Part shown: positions 21,101-35,270 of the stretch, one piece after another
Layout of the letters: every line of letters starts with the position of its first letter
Position numbering within the stretch: position 1 is the stretch's first letter
Assembly (NCBI RefSeq): GCF_004379255.2
Contig: NC_056048.1
Span: 4,526,001 to 4,590,000 of the forward strand
Direction: 5' to 3'
DNA: 64,000 nt
DNA from: Salvia splendens
Lineage: Eukaryota; Streptophyta; Magnoliopsida; Lamiales; Lamiaceae
Notes under the pieces: generated by a model
Databases searched by the model: none
The model's input: only the letters and a program-made list of their open reading frames with translations
Told to the model about the DNA's origin: nothing
Position numbers and translations under genes: made by a program

Positions 21101-24100
21101 GGCCTGAGGTCATATGCATCTAATTCACCTACTTTATCTCCTTTTATCTGTCAAGTTCTTCAAAAGAAAGTGGTTTTAGTAATTCCAAATATTGTGGTAT
21201 TGGTTATGCTGAACTCATTGTCCGCGTTTAAAATATTGACATAAACAGAGCGATCAATTGGAGGTTCGTTTGAAAGCTGTGGAGTTGGTTGGCGACCTCT
21301 TTTCTCTGCCTGAGTCTACTATTTCTGGAGCTTTCCAGCCCGTCTTTTCAGAGTTTTTGAAAAGACTGACTGATAGAGTGGCAGAGGTCAGGATGTCTGT
21401 ACTTGAACATGTCAAGAGCTGTCTTTTGGTGAATCCTTTTAGACCGGAAGCTCCTCAAATAATCTGTAAGAAATCCTACTCCTGTTTCCCCTATATTATG
21501 GTTTCTAAGATATTTATACTCCATCCGTCCCTTAAAAATAGAAACTTTTGAAACAGCACGGGTTTTTGGTAAAGTAAGAGAGAGATAGAAGCTAAAGTGT
21601 GTTAGTGGAAAATGGGCCCAACCTCATTAGAGGGAAAGAAACTTCCTAAAATAGAAAGTTTCTATTTTTAGGGGATGGAGGGAGTACTAATTATTTTAAT
21701 CAATTCTTCCAGCTGCTCTTTGTGATCGGTTATTGGACTATGAGGAAAGTGTTCGTAAAAAAGTTGTCTCAGTTGTTTGTGATGTGGTATGTCATGCCAT
21801 TACATCCATACCAGTTGAAACTATTAAACTGGTATCTGAACGCCTTAGAGACAAATCTGTATGTATACCTGTCTCATCGTTTTTATCATTCATTCTTGCC
21901 ATCTCCCTGCAATTCCGTAACAATTTTTGTGCTTCCAGCTTCTTGTCAAAAGGTATACAATGGAGAGGTTAGCTGACATATACAAAGCATCTTGCACGAA
22001 GCTGTCTAGTGGCATGACAGAGAATGGCGAATTTGATTGGATTGTGGGGAAGATATTGAGATGTTTCTACGATAAAGATTTCGGGTTAGTCATTGAAGTC
22101 CTACTTATGTGCTTTGCAAAAATATGACCAATCAATATGAGAATAAGTATAGTGATCAACGCTCTATGGAGGCAGTTTATTTTGTTTGAAACTAACACCA
22201 CCGTAATATGCTCATGAAGTGAATCTACAATTAATGTTAATAGAGAGAAGTAGGAGCACTGACCACAACTGGTTTCTAGCTATGATAACATCCATGATTT
22301 TTGTGTTCTATATACAGATCAGATACAATTGAGCCCATCCTATCTTTGTCCTTGTTCCCAACCAATTTTCCTGTCAAAGATAAGGTGAAAAAGTGGGTTT
22401 GTATCTTCTCTGAGCTTGACAAAGTTGAGGTTAAGGCTCTTGAGAAGATACTCGAACAGAAACAAAGGTACGTGAAACATATAACACTATCTTAAATGAG
22501 ACTTGGGGGTTGGATTGGGGTGGGGGATAGTGTGCATGAGTTGGGGTATACATCAACACTACTAATGCCTAAATACGTGTAAGATAGTCTCATTGAGAGA
22601 AAATATGCAGGCTACAGCAGGAGATGAATAAATACCTTTCCCTCAAACAGTTGTCTGAGGTAATAACAATTGGTTCTGCATTCTATCTCTTTGACTATTT
22701 AAAGAATCTTGGCAGCTCTTTTGATGAAATTATTGTTCCTTTGCCTATCTATATTTTACAGGAAGGTGATAGGGTGGAGAGCCAAAAGAAAATATCATTT
22801 TGCTTCCGTGCTATGTCTCGTTGTTTTACTAATCCAGCAGGAGCAGAGGAGAACTTTCAGAATCTTGACCAATTAAAGGATTCTGACATATGGAAACTTG
22901 TATCTCGACTTCTAGATCCAAACACTAGCTCAATTCATGCCAATAGCTCACGGGTGAGGCTTTAATCTCATGATGATACCATTCTGGTGCCTTTTCTTTT
23001 GTTATCTCCCCTTCTTTCTTGCAATAAATTAAACTTGAAAATGCTTCCGTAATCAAATAAGGGGTCCTCGATCTTTCTTGCTATCGTACAGGAGGATTTG
23101 CTGAAACTCCTTGGGGATGAGGATAGACTCTATGAGTTCCTGAGCACTCTTTCTTTGAAATGCTCTTATCTACTTTTTGATAAGGACCATGTCAAAGAAA
23201 TTGTTCTTGAGGCTGGCCTACACAAATCTTCTGGAAACGACTTGATTTTGTCCTGCATGACCATTCTTGTGGTATGACATCTACTATTTGTTCTGTTATG
23301 TTCAGATAACTGCTGATGTAATGACATCTTGACTCTGTGGATGGCTGTTGAGTGTTTTCTTATGGAAACCTAGAAGCTTATATGCATTTTGAAACCTGAA
23401 ATTGCTGATGTTTTCATATCACAGAGTTTATGGCCTGAAAATTTGAAAATCAGGAGATGCGGATATCTTTTGAGTACATATTCTAGTTTGGTTGAAATCA
23501 AACTCTTCAGATATGCATACTCTTGTTTGAATTGTGAGGCACATACAATTTGCAAAACTTCACAATTATTTGAATTCTGCCATCGAGCAAGTGGTACATG
23601 CTATAATGATTTCCTATGATGGTTTACCATGCATACTTGTAGATTATAAGATGAAAATCTAGGGGTGTGCTTGGCTATGTGAAAGGGGAACTGGAATGAG
23701 GTTTGGGTTTGATTATAAAGGAGAATTCAATTCCATTCCCCCCCTCCCGCAAAGCTTAGAAGGATGGGGGATTCCTCTCATGTGGGGTAGCAAACACTCT
23801 TTTACGGATCATTTCTGATTTCCAAACTTGCAGTTGCCATTCCATTCCCATTCTCATTCTCTTCTGACCAATTAGCCATGCGCCCTCTAGAGAGTACTAC
23901 TATTGCACTAGCATTGCTTGTTCCATTGAAACAATTCAGGTTGATTATCATGCCAGATCTCTTTTGTCACTACCGAATAGTTATGGTTAATGATTGCATG
24001 CTTGATCTTCTTAAAGGACTCCTTATATCTCAGGGGAGTTGTTACTTGACAACCTAAACATTTGTAAATCCTTTCTGATGGATGTTTACAACCTGTAGAT

Positions 24101-27100
24101 TCTTGCTCGATTTTGTCCTCTGCTGCTACATGGAATTGAAGAGGACTTGGTACATTTTCTTGAGGACGAAAATGAAATAATAAAGGAAGGTACTCTGCAT
24201 ATCCTCGCAAAGGCTGGGGGAACTATCCGAGAACAACTGGGTGTTTCATTAAGGTGAGACTATATAATATTTGTTCTAAATTAATTTGGTGCCCTTTTTT
24301 GTTCATCTTCTTTAACTGAATCTTTCGGTTTCCTTGTAGATCATTAGACCTTATACTTGAGCGTATATGTTTTGAGGGTAACAGAAGGCAGGCCAAGTAT
24401 GCTGTTCATGCACTGGCGTCCATCACAAAAGATGATGGGCTTATGTCCCTTTCTGTTCTTTATAAGGTTTTATTTGCCTTCTTTTTCTCCTATTTGTCAT
24501 CATGTTTGTTTTATTTTCTCGGCTACCTCACGAGTCTGTTCTCTCCCCCTTCTATCCCCTGCGTTCTAAATAACTAGAGGCTAGTTGATATGCTTGAAGA
24601 GAAGGCACACATGCCAGCTGTACTACAGTCTCTTGGGTGTATTGCACAAGCTGCTATGCCAGTCTTTGAAACAAGAGAAAGTGAGATTGTAAAGTTCATC
24701 AGAGAAAACATAATGGAGATTGGACATGTATGACAGATTATATACACGAGAATTTGTGTTTCTTTCTCTTGGTTATTGCAGTTGTTATGCTATACACTTC
24801 ACTTGCAGATATCAGAAGATAAAGCACCTGATTCTTGGGATGATAGAAGTGAAATTTGTTCCCTAAAGGTTTTTCTGCTACTCTGTTAGATCTTCGCTGA
24901 ATAGTACGTGTATTGTGAACCTTTGGAGCTAAATGAGAATCAACTTGTACATGCAGATATATGGGGTCAAAGCTCTGGTCAAGAGCTATTTACCTGTCAA
25001 GGATGCCCACCTTCGTTCTGGAATTGATGACCTGATTGGTATCCTCAGGAACATTCTAACTTTTGGTGATATCTCTAGCAAGATTAGGTCGAGGTATCTT
25101 GGCTGTATATATCTCAAATTTTCTTTTAGGGTGTTGGAGACATAGATGTCTTCTTCATTTGCCCAGGCATTGCTAAATGTTTCTGGCATTGATGTCATTT
25201 CTCTCTTCGTGTTCCAGTTCAGTTGATAAGGCTCATTTGAAGCTTGCTGCAGCTAAAGCTGTTCTTCGCTTATCAAAGTACTGGGAGCACAAAATTCCAG
25301 TTGATGTCTTTTACCTTACACTGAGAACCTCAGAGGTAGATTGCATTGGTTAGGAGTATGTAGATGATTACAGAATAAATTTCCTAATTCTTAATACCTT
25401 AAATAGAGTATTATTTTCTTAATACCCTCCCACCCAAATGATTTTGTAGGATAAATTCCCTGAGGTAAAGAAACTACTGCTCGGCAAGATTCATCAATAT
25501 GTAAAGGACAGGGCTCTGGATCCTAAGTATGCTTGTGCATTCCTGCTTGACAATACAACTCAACAGGCAGATATCGAGGAGGTAAAGGCCACTCCTGTTT
25601 CTTCACTGACAATGGAATTTAATGCATGGACAGTACATAACAGTACATAAATAAATTATATTTTGGAAAATATATTCTAAAATTGGTGGCAGATTAGACA
25701 ACTATCATACTGTTGGTCCTTATTTGAGAATTGATATAACTTAGTGGATACAGTATATGGCATGGCTTTGGTGGGAAAATGTTATTATTGTGATTTTTCA
25801 ACTTAATTAAATGCTCTTGAAATCAAACCATATATCCCTGGACCTTGAAACACATTAGTCCATACACAGTCCTAAACAGTTCTTCTGAAATACTCATAAC
25901 TATAACTCACCTATCTTTTATTGTATCTAAACATATTGCTATTGATTAATCTACCTCTTGGAAGTTTCACATGTATATTGCATAATGTTAACTTAAACTA
26001 TTTCACAGAACAAATGCAATTTGAAAGACATCATTCAGATGTGTCGACATGGTAGGGGGAGGCAGGCTTCTTCTCAGACTGATGCAGATTCTCCCCCACA
26101 CAGTCCAGAATACTTGCTCCCATATGTGGTGCATTCTCTTGCTCATCATCCCTTGTTTCCTAGTATTGACGAATCCAGAGATGTCAAAACATTTGAAGAA
26201 ATGTACAGGTATCTTAGACTGGCAATTGTAATTGCTAAAATGAAGTTTAAAGAGCTTAAGTTAATAACATGCAGCTGTAACGTTATTTTAGAACATCCTG
26301 ATTGTAATTTATTTTCTCTTAGCATAGCAGTAGTTTATAGCCCTATCACTTTAGGTTGTCTTGGTCTTGGACTCTTGGTTAAAACAATCTACTTCAATCA
26401 TGGCAATGCATTTGCTTCTATATTTCCTTAGGCATTTTCGTTTGTCCGATCTCTGAACTTACCACCCCTTTTGAGTTCAGTTGGAGAGTATCCTTGTAAA
26501 TGGGTGCTATAGTGCAATTTCAGCTCTCAACAATGTTGATACGGTCTTGCGGAGCTGAAAGCCTGAAATGATCATCTATTCAATTGGCTTTTAGGATTCT
26601 TGCTGCTTGCATATTTCCCATCCTAATACGCCATTAAATAATATGATCCTGAAGAATCACCAAAGCAACCTGACTCAATAATTTAAATGGGTAGAGGATA
26701 TCATATGACCATCTGCGTGATTCTGATGCACCTCTGGCCTTGGTGGCCATCGGAAGTCAAAGCAAACAAGTGCTATGGAATATGAATATTTAAGCTGAAC
26801 TTTTTGGATATTATTATTTCCTCTAAACATTTTTGAAAATTAAAAAAGATTATTCCTGTGTAGGAGTGGCAACACTTTAGGGTGAAGGACACAAAATCAA
26901 ATCATCCTTTGACTGAAACAAAAATAAAAACAAAAACATGTAATATGGTGAACTTGTCCTAGAAAAGTTTTGGTTGATACTCCCTTCACCCAAGGTAAGT
27001 GATTACTGATTAGTATACCTTTTTGGGATGTCCCAAGGTAAGTAACACATTTCCTCTTTTGGAAAAAATTAACCCTTTTAATCTCTCCTATTTTATTTTC

Positions 27101-29667
27101 TCTCCTATTTATTCTCTCCTCCCAAGGTAAGTAGTAGAACATTTCCTCTTTTGGCAAAAATTAACGCCTTTAATCTCTCCTACTTTATTTTCCCTCGTAT
27201 TTATTCTCTCCTCACTTATTTACTTTTCTCTATCATACGTTATTCTATCTCTATTTAACTCACTAAACATCGCTTCTTAATTCCCGTGCCGAAATATCTA
27301 AGGAGGAATTTCAGTAACATCAAATTTTGAATAAGTTGGTCTCATTAACATGTGATCAACATATCATCAACTCTAAGCTTTATAAATACTGCTATTTTTA
27401 AAAATTTCGACGTTATAAAACTTATCATCTCAGCCCAACAAAGAATGATTTTGCTACATTTATGGCCATTTTCCGTATATAGTTAAATTTGTTTGTGGTC
27501 GTGATATCTCTTAAAAGATTGTTATTTGATGCTTCAGTGGACAGTTGGCAAGCTTTATGTTGTCTGTCTATATTTCGACTCCATTTAACTTACATACTAA
27601 TAAGTCTATATTCTTGGTTATATGTAGATCACTAGTTTTCATAAGCTGAAAAATAACTTCCATTAACTACATTGTAGGCATTTATAAAAAATTATTCAGT
27701 GATTAAATTAGTGGTAAAATTTAAATATACATAATCTAATATCATTCAGAAATATCTAAATGCATCTATAACTGAGTGTACTTGTAACTAGAATAGAATA
27801 GATGTGCAGCATTTAACTGTGCACCTTTTTTCGTGTGTGTGCTCGAACATAAGAGGTCTTTATTTTGTTGCGTCGAGAGAACATTACTTATCAACCTGTC
27901 AGATTGCTTTTTGATTGGATGACGTGCTATAACATGGTTTAATTTTCTAATTTTTCTTGTTGTTTTGAGAATGAATTCTTTATTTTCTTGGCTGACACTT
28001 GCTCAAATGATTTATACAAGCTTGGAAGAATGCATTTGTCGAGATAAGTTGTGATGGGAAAATGCCAAATGGGATTAAGAGCACATGCGTTATCCATGTT
28101 ATATTATGAGTACTTGTTTGTTACTTATATGAGTACTTGTTTGTTACATTGATTGGATCTGTAGATGGTTATCATAGAATTTTAATGTAGCGACTTCTTA
28201 AAGGACAACTAGGTTAATGTTATGATTAATATGTGTGACGTGTGGTTACTCCAGAAAGGTATGTTTAAGTCAGAAATGATTTATTACAGCATAACGAAGT
28301 TAATCTTCCTTACCTAGGAAAGAAGAGCATATAAAGAAATTTGTTTTGTCGCGTTTGGAGGTTGCATTTATTGCTAAGTTATAAATTTATTATTCCCGTA
28401 AAAGACTTCTGCTTTTGATAAAAATGATCTGATTAGGTCCACATTTTTAGTACATCTATCGTGCCTGGGACAATGCTTACAGCTTATGGGAACGGTTGCT
28501 TTGCTAGTAATAGTATGAAGTGACTGCAACATATTGGGTATACTTGTAAAGATACTGCTACTGTATGGAATTTCTTATTCTCCATTTAATATACGTGAAT
28601 CTGCTTCAGGAAGTCATATCTTTTCCTATCAATGCTGGTGCATGGAGATGGAGATGGAAAATCTGATGTTAGCATTAGCAAGGACAAGGAGACTCTTTCA
28701 TTGCTTAATTCTATTTTTCTATGTATCAAGAGCTCCACAGATGCTTTTGATACGACTAAGTCCCAGGTTTGATATTTAAATGCTACTAGAGTTTTGTTTC
28801 ATTTTCTAAAGTACTTTTTTCTCTTGACGAGAAAAAATATCTTTCCTTTAGGAAAAGATATACTAGTATGACCTACATTGGAATGCTTCAAGATTAATTT
28901 TTCCTAAAGTGGAATAATTCCAAATTATATATTACAGAATTCGTATGCTCTGTGCGACCTTGGTATGTCAATTGTGAAGAAGTTATCTCCAAATCATGAG
29001 GATCTTCATGACTCCAGTGTATCTGTGACCCTACCTGCTGGGCTTTACAAACAACGTGCGAAGAAAGTTGAAGATGCCTCGCCGGTATGTATGCCATCTT
29101 TTATATAAAAATATACATACTTGCATAAGCCTTTGTATCTCTCTTGATAAGATGATAACTAACGAGAGAATGGAATCCTTGTCACTAGATTTCTCTACAT
29201 CTGATTGTAGTAAGAAGCAGTTAATGTTTAAGTGAAAATTATTTTTTGTTGTTAAGGTTCTGTAAGGGGTAAGGGTGGTCATTTATGTTCTATGCTATAT
29301 GCACCAGCCTTGGCTGGCTCTGATGAATGTCAAACCTAATGACTCGTTTTTTTTGTGCACAGCAGCTGTTTTTCCCTATTATGCTCATTTATGCTTGACT
29401 AACTGCAGTTCTCTGGATATACTGCATGCTTTGATAATTTGTGTCTCTCGACATTCTGTTGGTATTAAGCATTTTCCCAACAATAGTCCTTTAACACAAC
29501 CTATGCCTATATGGCTAGATCATTGGAAATCCAAATTGTGCTATCATTCAGTCATCTGCACTGACATTTTCTTTGTGTGCAGTTTTATCTTGGCCTGCTG
29601 CATTTATGCCATGAAATATCAGTAAAAGTCTTGATGGTGCTCATACATTGTTGAATTATTATTATTA

Positions 29668-29705
<38 letters not shown>

Positions 29706-32700
29706 TTGACTTTGCCTTCTTCTGTGTCTTTTTCTTTTTACTTGTTGGGGCAATTGAGTGGGTAACTGAGTTCTGGTCATGTTGTTGACCCTGCAAGATT
29801 GTTTTATTTCAATGCGAAAATATCATGTACTCCAGCATTTATAAGCCTTCTAAGAAAGTAGTAGTACTACTTTTTTCTCTTTTTGCTGCAACCATTTATC
29901 TGATTGAATATGTTTCTTGTTTCTTATGAACTAGGTTGGTGAAGAGAAGACTTGGCTGGCAGAAGATGGTGTTCTTGCCCACTTTGAATCACTTAAATTG
30001 GAAACTAATGAAATTGTAAGTATTAAAACATGGGCTACTGGTATCTTATATCTTAGTTTTGGCCTTGTGTGGTAATATAGTCGTATGGTTTCATTTGTCA
30101 CTTTCAGGTTAATTCCGTACATGCAGAGGATGATATCATAAAGGATAGTGAAACCGAGGGCAGTGAGATACCGTTAGGAAAGTTAATGAAACGGCTAAAA
30201 GCTAAAGCAGCAAAGGCAAGAAAAGAGGCAAAGAACCAGTCTGCACCAACTGGGATCTCCAAAGAAAACGATTTTGATATTTTGGAAATGGTGAAGGAAA
30301 TAAATACTGATAACCTGGGAACATCTGGCAAGATTGGATCTAGTAACAATGATGAGCATGTTGGGAAAAAGAGGAGAAACATCCACCAGCTAGAGAAGAG
30401 GAAAACATTGTTGGATGAATCCAAGGATGTTCCTGTCCCAAAACGTAGGAGAACATCATCTTCTCAAGCTCACAAATCTCTCCAAACAACTCCTGCAAAG
30501 GGTTCTAAGAGGTCTAGTAAAGTAAATCAGGAAGATACTAGTGATGTTTCTGACAAAATGGATGGAGATCTTCAATCTTCTTCAGAAGATAACTCAGCAC
30601 AAGAAAAAATGGCTGAATCTGACTTGTTACTTTCCCGTATGGGCAAGAAATCCGGTGCCTCCTCTAAGCAGAAAGCTAAACGACCTGGGAGAGATAATGC
30701 TGAGTCCCTCGATCACTCCCCTGATGCTAAGGTTTGCTTCTAAGTTATGCAATAAGTTGATGGCCTGCAGTTCATCATATGAATTTCATTCTGACTAACT
30801 AACTCTTGTATGTACAGAAGCGTAAGAAAGTCAATGAAACTGAGGAGGCACCCTCGTTCAGTTTTTCAAAGTCGGCGTCCCTGAAGAAGAAAAAGAAAAG
30901 TGTCTCTGGATTAGCCAAGGTTAGTGCATCATTTGTGCAATTTATCTAATGAACGGAGATTATGCATATACATGGTCTTAATGACTGTATATGGACACTA
31001 ATGATGCCTTTTCCATATTAAAACGCCAAAGAAATATTTATGGAAACTTGATCGTCATATGCATCCCAATTTTAGAAATGACAAGTATAGTAAAGAAACA
31101 AACTACATGGGGGATTAATTTGGATCATTAAGCTGTGTTATTGTTGAGCCTAATCTGGTTCACTTTCTTGAATTCATTACATCCGAAATTGAGATGCTGA
31201 TCAGTACCATCGAGCTATGAGATGCAGTTTTAAATATTACTGGTTCCATTTTCTTCTATCATGAAAGTGAATGATCCAGAATTTTTCTCTCCCTACACTT
31301 TCCAACATTGTTTCCACTTTCTTTCATTTTTAGTGCACAACCAAGGACAGTGGAAGCCGCAGTAGCGACTTAATCGGTTCAAGAATAAAAGTTTGGTGGC
31401 CGATGGATAAGGAGTAAGTGTTGTTCAATTTGTGTGCTATAAAATATCGTAAGGTATGTGGAGAAGCAACTTTGCAGAATGGAGATGTAGGCATTAAACA
31501 TTTCAAACCATTGCCCGTTAAGCACACTTGATTTTCCTATGCAGCTCTCCTTTTGATCTGAATTAATATGATGCCTGATTTGTACCTCTCTTCTCATATA
31601 TGAGAACATGAGAATCTAGAAAATAGAAAAGAATAAAATAGAAAATTAATAAGAAGTGGCTGGACTATGAATTCATCCCTTTTTTTTGCATAATTACATC
31701 CACAATTATTTGACTTTCTTTAGCTATAGGTATCTTTTCCCCCTTCATTTGGATTATCCAAGACCTCAGTACTGTTGTTAATGAATCTGCATACAGTCAT
31801 GATCAGCTTATTTTTACATTTTGTTTCAACTTTCAAGTAGCAGACTTCCATAGCAAAACTGTTAAACTTTATGTTCATTGTGAGCGATTCATGGCATTAA
31901 TACTTCTCTGGTATTATACAGATTTTACGAAGGTGTAATAAAGTCGTTTGATACCCATAAAAAGAAACATGTGGTAAGAGGCATTTAATACTCTAGAATT
32001 AGTTGACAGCGTCTTCTCATAATTCTCTCATTCCTGAGTTTATTTTCATTGCCCGTTGTTATCAAATATATATCTTTTGATTGGACCCGCAGATAGTATA
32101 TGATGACGGAGATGTGGAAGTTCTTCAATTAGATAGGGAGCGCTGGGAGCTAGTTGAGAATAATCACAAATCAAAGGTGAATTGCAAATATCACTTTATT
32201 TTTCTCCTTCTAGAAATGTTTCACTGGTTTAGCATTAGATCTGACAGTGCCAATACTCCATTTGCAGCAGCTTGACTCATCAAAGGGCTCTCGTCCTAAA
32301 GGAGGGTGAGTGCTGCCTTCAATAAATTAAGGCACACTATTGTTCATTTTAATCTACATATTCTCTAAAAAATAAATTACTATTTATTTGCACAATATAT
32401 ATTGTATTTTGTAGATTCATTAGCAAATAAAGTGGAGTAAAGATTTATTATAAATAATCATAGTATAATGTATAAGTTGCATAATGTGAATAATTTTATA
32501 TGTTCAAGCTAACTCAAGAGACGAGCTTGCTCAATATCTAACGAGCCAAATATTTCCATGCTCAAGCCTAACTTGCTTAGCTTATGAGCTCCACTTAACA
32601 GGCTTGAAAGAGCTTTTACCGAGTTTAGATTTCAGTAGCTTGACTCATTTACAACACTAGTTGCGTCAAGTCAGAGTGCTGGTGTTTCTGTTCTCCTATG

Positions 32701-34672
32701 GAATCTGTAATTATAATTTTAATCCTACAATATGTAAATGTTTGTATTTTATTTAAATACATTATCCGAGTAAATCTCATATTTTGGTATATACGGAGTA
32801 TAATTTACATATATATTTATCTAAAATCTAAAAATATAGTATAGATTTTATTAGTGACTATACCTGATCAATAATATTTGAGATAACACTTGTTAACATA
32901 TGTAATTCGTTATAAAGAACAAAAATGAATGAAATAAGATAATTAGCTATATTACAGAATAATTCTTTTGGTGCAAGTTTTGTGCAAATTTTGTGCAAAT
33001 TTTGTACAATCCACTGGAGTAAGGAATTATGGGTCACCCAAATTTCGCAAGAGATTGATTGGAGCATTCATCAGAACATAGCATTCCTTCTGGTGCAAAT
33101 TTCGTGTAATCCATTGGAGATGGAATTGTGGTTTGCCGAAACTTTGCAAAACTTGCACCAAAATAGGGCAAACTGTTGATGTTTCTGATAGGAAATTGCT
33201 ACACTTGGGGTACATTCATCCCAATTTTGGAGTGAGGTGCTGCTTAACTATATCTGTTTGTGGCATTTTACCTTGTGGACACGATAGTATTTTATGTTTG
33301 ACTATAGCATTTTTTGGGGTGTTATCTTAGTAAATTTCCTGTCTCCATGTGTTTCATCTTTGCAGTTAAAAGTGGCTATACTTAGGTCTCATTTCATTTA
33401 ATTCACCTGCAGGTCGTCTGGGCAGAGAGAGAAGTCGACTGGAGGCTCAGGACAAGATGAAAAGTTGGGTGCGAAGTGAGTTTTTAAGAATTGGATAGAT
33501 GGTTGCTTTTTAAATTGACAATTACATCTTTTGTATTAACTTACTTAATTATCTGCCTCACATGTATGTATCTCCCATTATTTCTCTGACAATTTTTTTA
33601 ACCAAGTTATTTTATTCTGATGTCCTCATTATTGGACCTGCAGATCATCTGGGCAGAAAAAGAAAACGGTGGGAGGTTCTGAACATGTTGAAAATTTGAG
33701 CATGAAGTAAGTTGCTTTTCCTCTATGAACAGGCGCTGAAATGCTCATCTCTTTTCTTTGCAATTAGCTTACATAGAAACTGACTGGCAGATCTCCGTCG
33801 TCTCAAGTAAGAGGGAAGAGGACTCCACGAAAAAGTCCTAAAGAGGGTCGAAAAGGTCCAGTGAAGATTACTTTCACTGTGGAAAGGAGAGAAAAACCAG
33901 TGGTTGCAGAACCTCAGTCTTCTTCAAAGTCCCCGGTTGATCAGTCAGACTCAGGTGATTGATCAACTATCAGTACTTCAATATATAATGGCTAACTGTG
34001 TTTATACTTTTCAATGACGTTATTCTTGGAGTTCTCTTCAAAGTTTTGTGTTTTTTGTCATAACTATGATGTTTTACCCACCATACTTCGTCACACACAG
34101 TGGCGCATACATATTTGTTGTCAATATTGCGCACTACGAGAGTTTATGCACTCAACTTTTTCCGTTTGTATTCCGACAATCCAGAGAAGGAACAAAATGA
34201 GAGGAGCCATAAGAGTGTGTCTGATGAGGAGCTGTCTGATAATGGCAAGAAACATGAGGAGGATGCTGAATCAGAAGAGCACAAAGAGGGTGAAGACGAT
34301 TCTGAAAACACTCATAGTGACCATGTTGGTGGCTCTCCACATGATGCTAGTGAGCTGGAGGACGAGGCTATTTTTGCTTCGGATGGGAAGCAATTAGACG
34401 AAGACAGAGAAGAATCTGGAGGGGAGGAGTCTGAGGAAGCAGATAACACGGACAGGGACAGCCAACCTGCAGCATCGGATAAGCCTGATAAGAACACTTC
34501 TGATTCTGGCTCTGCAGATGCTGAGCCTTCTGATGACGAGCTTCTGGTACTCCAAACTTCATCCGTATACACTTTCACAACTCATGCAAATGTTTTAAGA
34601 TTCGACTAATTTGACTATTATTGGTGTTTCGAAATGCAGAGCACGTGGAGACAACGGGCAGGAAAGAAATAG
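18101..34672 (+). CDS. PDS5: Sister chromatid cohesion protein PDS5 homolog, 34 exons
   Basis: PDS5 is a nuclear HEAT-repeat cofactor that binds cohesin on chromatin and supports cohesion, recombination and repair. Exons: 18101-18193, 18944-19147, 19267-19448, 20585-20711, 20793-21011, 21249-21465, 21713-21858, 21939-22084, 22318-22467, 22611-22659, 22762-22953, 23092-23271, 24099-24253, 24340-24466, 24578-24727, 24809-24868, 24957-25093, 25218-25335, 25450-25581, 26009-26208, 28610-28766, 28938-29084, 29935-30015, 30108-30731, 30818-30919, 31334-31413, 31922-31973, 32093-32176, 32268-32305, 33413-33475, 33644-33706, 33791-33954, 34185-34546, 34640-34672. Every phase fits and the total is 5034 nt (1677 aa). 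The N-terminus MAQKLQQQLKELGSKLKSPP, DLDQSPP and the HEAT region match plant PDS5A/B-type proteins. A Tudor domain (IKVWWPMDKEFYEGVI and VIVYDDGDVEVL) spans exons 26-28. The C-terminal part is basic and acidic low-complexity sequence and ends in STWRQRAGKK. The model is from sequence only. Confidence 0.95.
21518..21684. mobile_element. Stowaway MITE in PDS5 intron 6
   Basis: The ends are CTCCATCCGTCCC and GGGGATGGAGGGAG, flanked by TA on both sides. It is 167 bp long and subterminal sequences pair as well (AATAGAAACTT with AAGTTTCTATT). This is Tc1/mariner-type. Confidence 0.9.
26980..27306. mobile_element. Degenerate Stowaway-like MITE with internal duplication, PDS5 intron 20
   Basis: It starts with CTCCCTTCACCCAAGGTAAG. 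A unit of about 90 bp (CCCAAGGTAAGT to TTATTCTCTCCT) occurs twice, at ~27031-27120 and ~27120-27212. It ends near CCGTGCCGAAATATCT in a way common to plant Stowaways, but the right terminal repeat is decayed. Confidence 0.5.
29655..29706. repeat. TTA microsatellite in PDS5 intron 22
   Basis: About 16 nearly perfect TTA/ATT triplets with one T-rich interruption near the start. Confidence 0.95.
32966..33163. repeat. Foldback sequence in PDS5 intron 29
   Basis: TTTTGGTGCAAGTTTTG on the left pairs with the complement of CAAAACTTGCACCAAAA on the right. The inner bases also contain several GTGCAAATTT repeats. It may be a small foldback transposon of unknown type. No target duplication is clear. 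Confidence 0.5.
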
Positions 34673-35270
34673 GGAGGCTACCGACATATATGGTGGTGCT
34701 GCGCTTTGATGATTGTAATCCCGATAGCAAAATTAGCAGGACAAGATCCGTGGACCTGAATATGAATAAATTCGTGTAGGTTTTAGCACCACAGTAGTGT
34801 AGCATAAACCATTGGTTCGTATAGTTGCCGATGCAATGGATTTCAGTAATCGGCTCTAGTTCGTATTTTTGAGATTTTTGTGTACAGCTATTAGGTGTAC
34901 TAACATCTACTAGTTCGTTTTTTTGTAGCTCAGCAATCATGATTTGTATGTATGCTTCTAAACTGTATTTGATTATTGCGTTCAAACGCTCGTAGCTATG
35001 CTGTAGGCCTACATTCTTAAATGCAGTCATCTTTTCTTAAGTATTTTTTCACTTAAAACATGAGTGAACTGAAAAAATGATACTTAGAAAATGCCACTCT
35101 CACCTTCTGAGTATCCAATGTTTCAAAAATCACATTTTCGGTCAGAAATGCTATCGCAAATTCTTACACAATTTTAATCATCCTGCTATTGAGGCATAGG
35201 GCATAAATGTTACACCATTTTTTTAATACAAGTATTAATTAAATTAGACAAACTATATACAAATATCATA
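34673..35270. other. PDS5 3' UTR and downstream spacer
   Basis: The first ~300 bp probably form the 3' UTR. The rest is AT-rich and no gene is seen before the MITE at 35271. Confidence 0.5.

Noticed and set aside
23660..23890. Possible MITE in PDS5 intron 12 (GAATTCAATTCCATTCCCC and CCATTCCATTCCCATTC)
   Set aside because: The wording resembles common plant MITEs, but I could not find paired ends or a target duplication.
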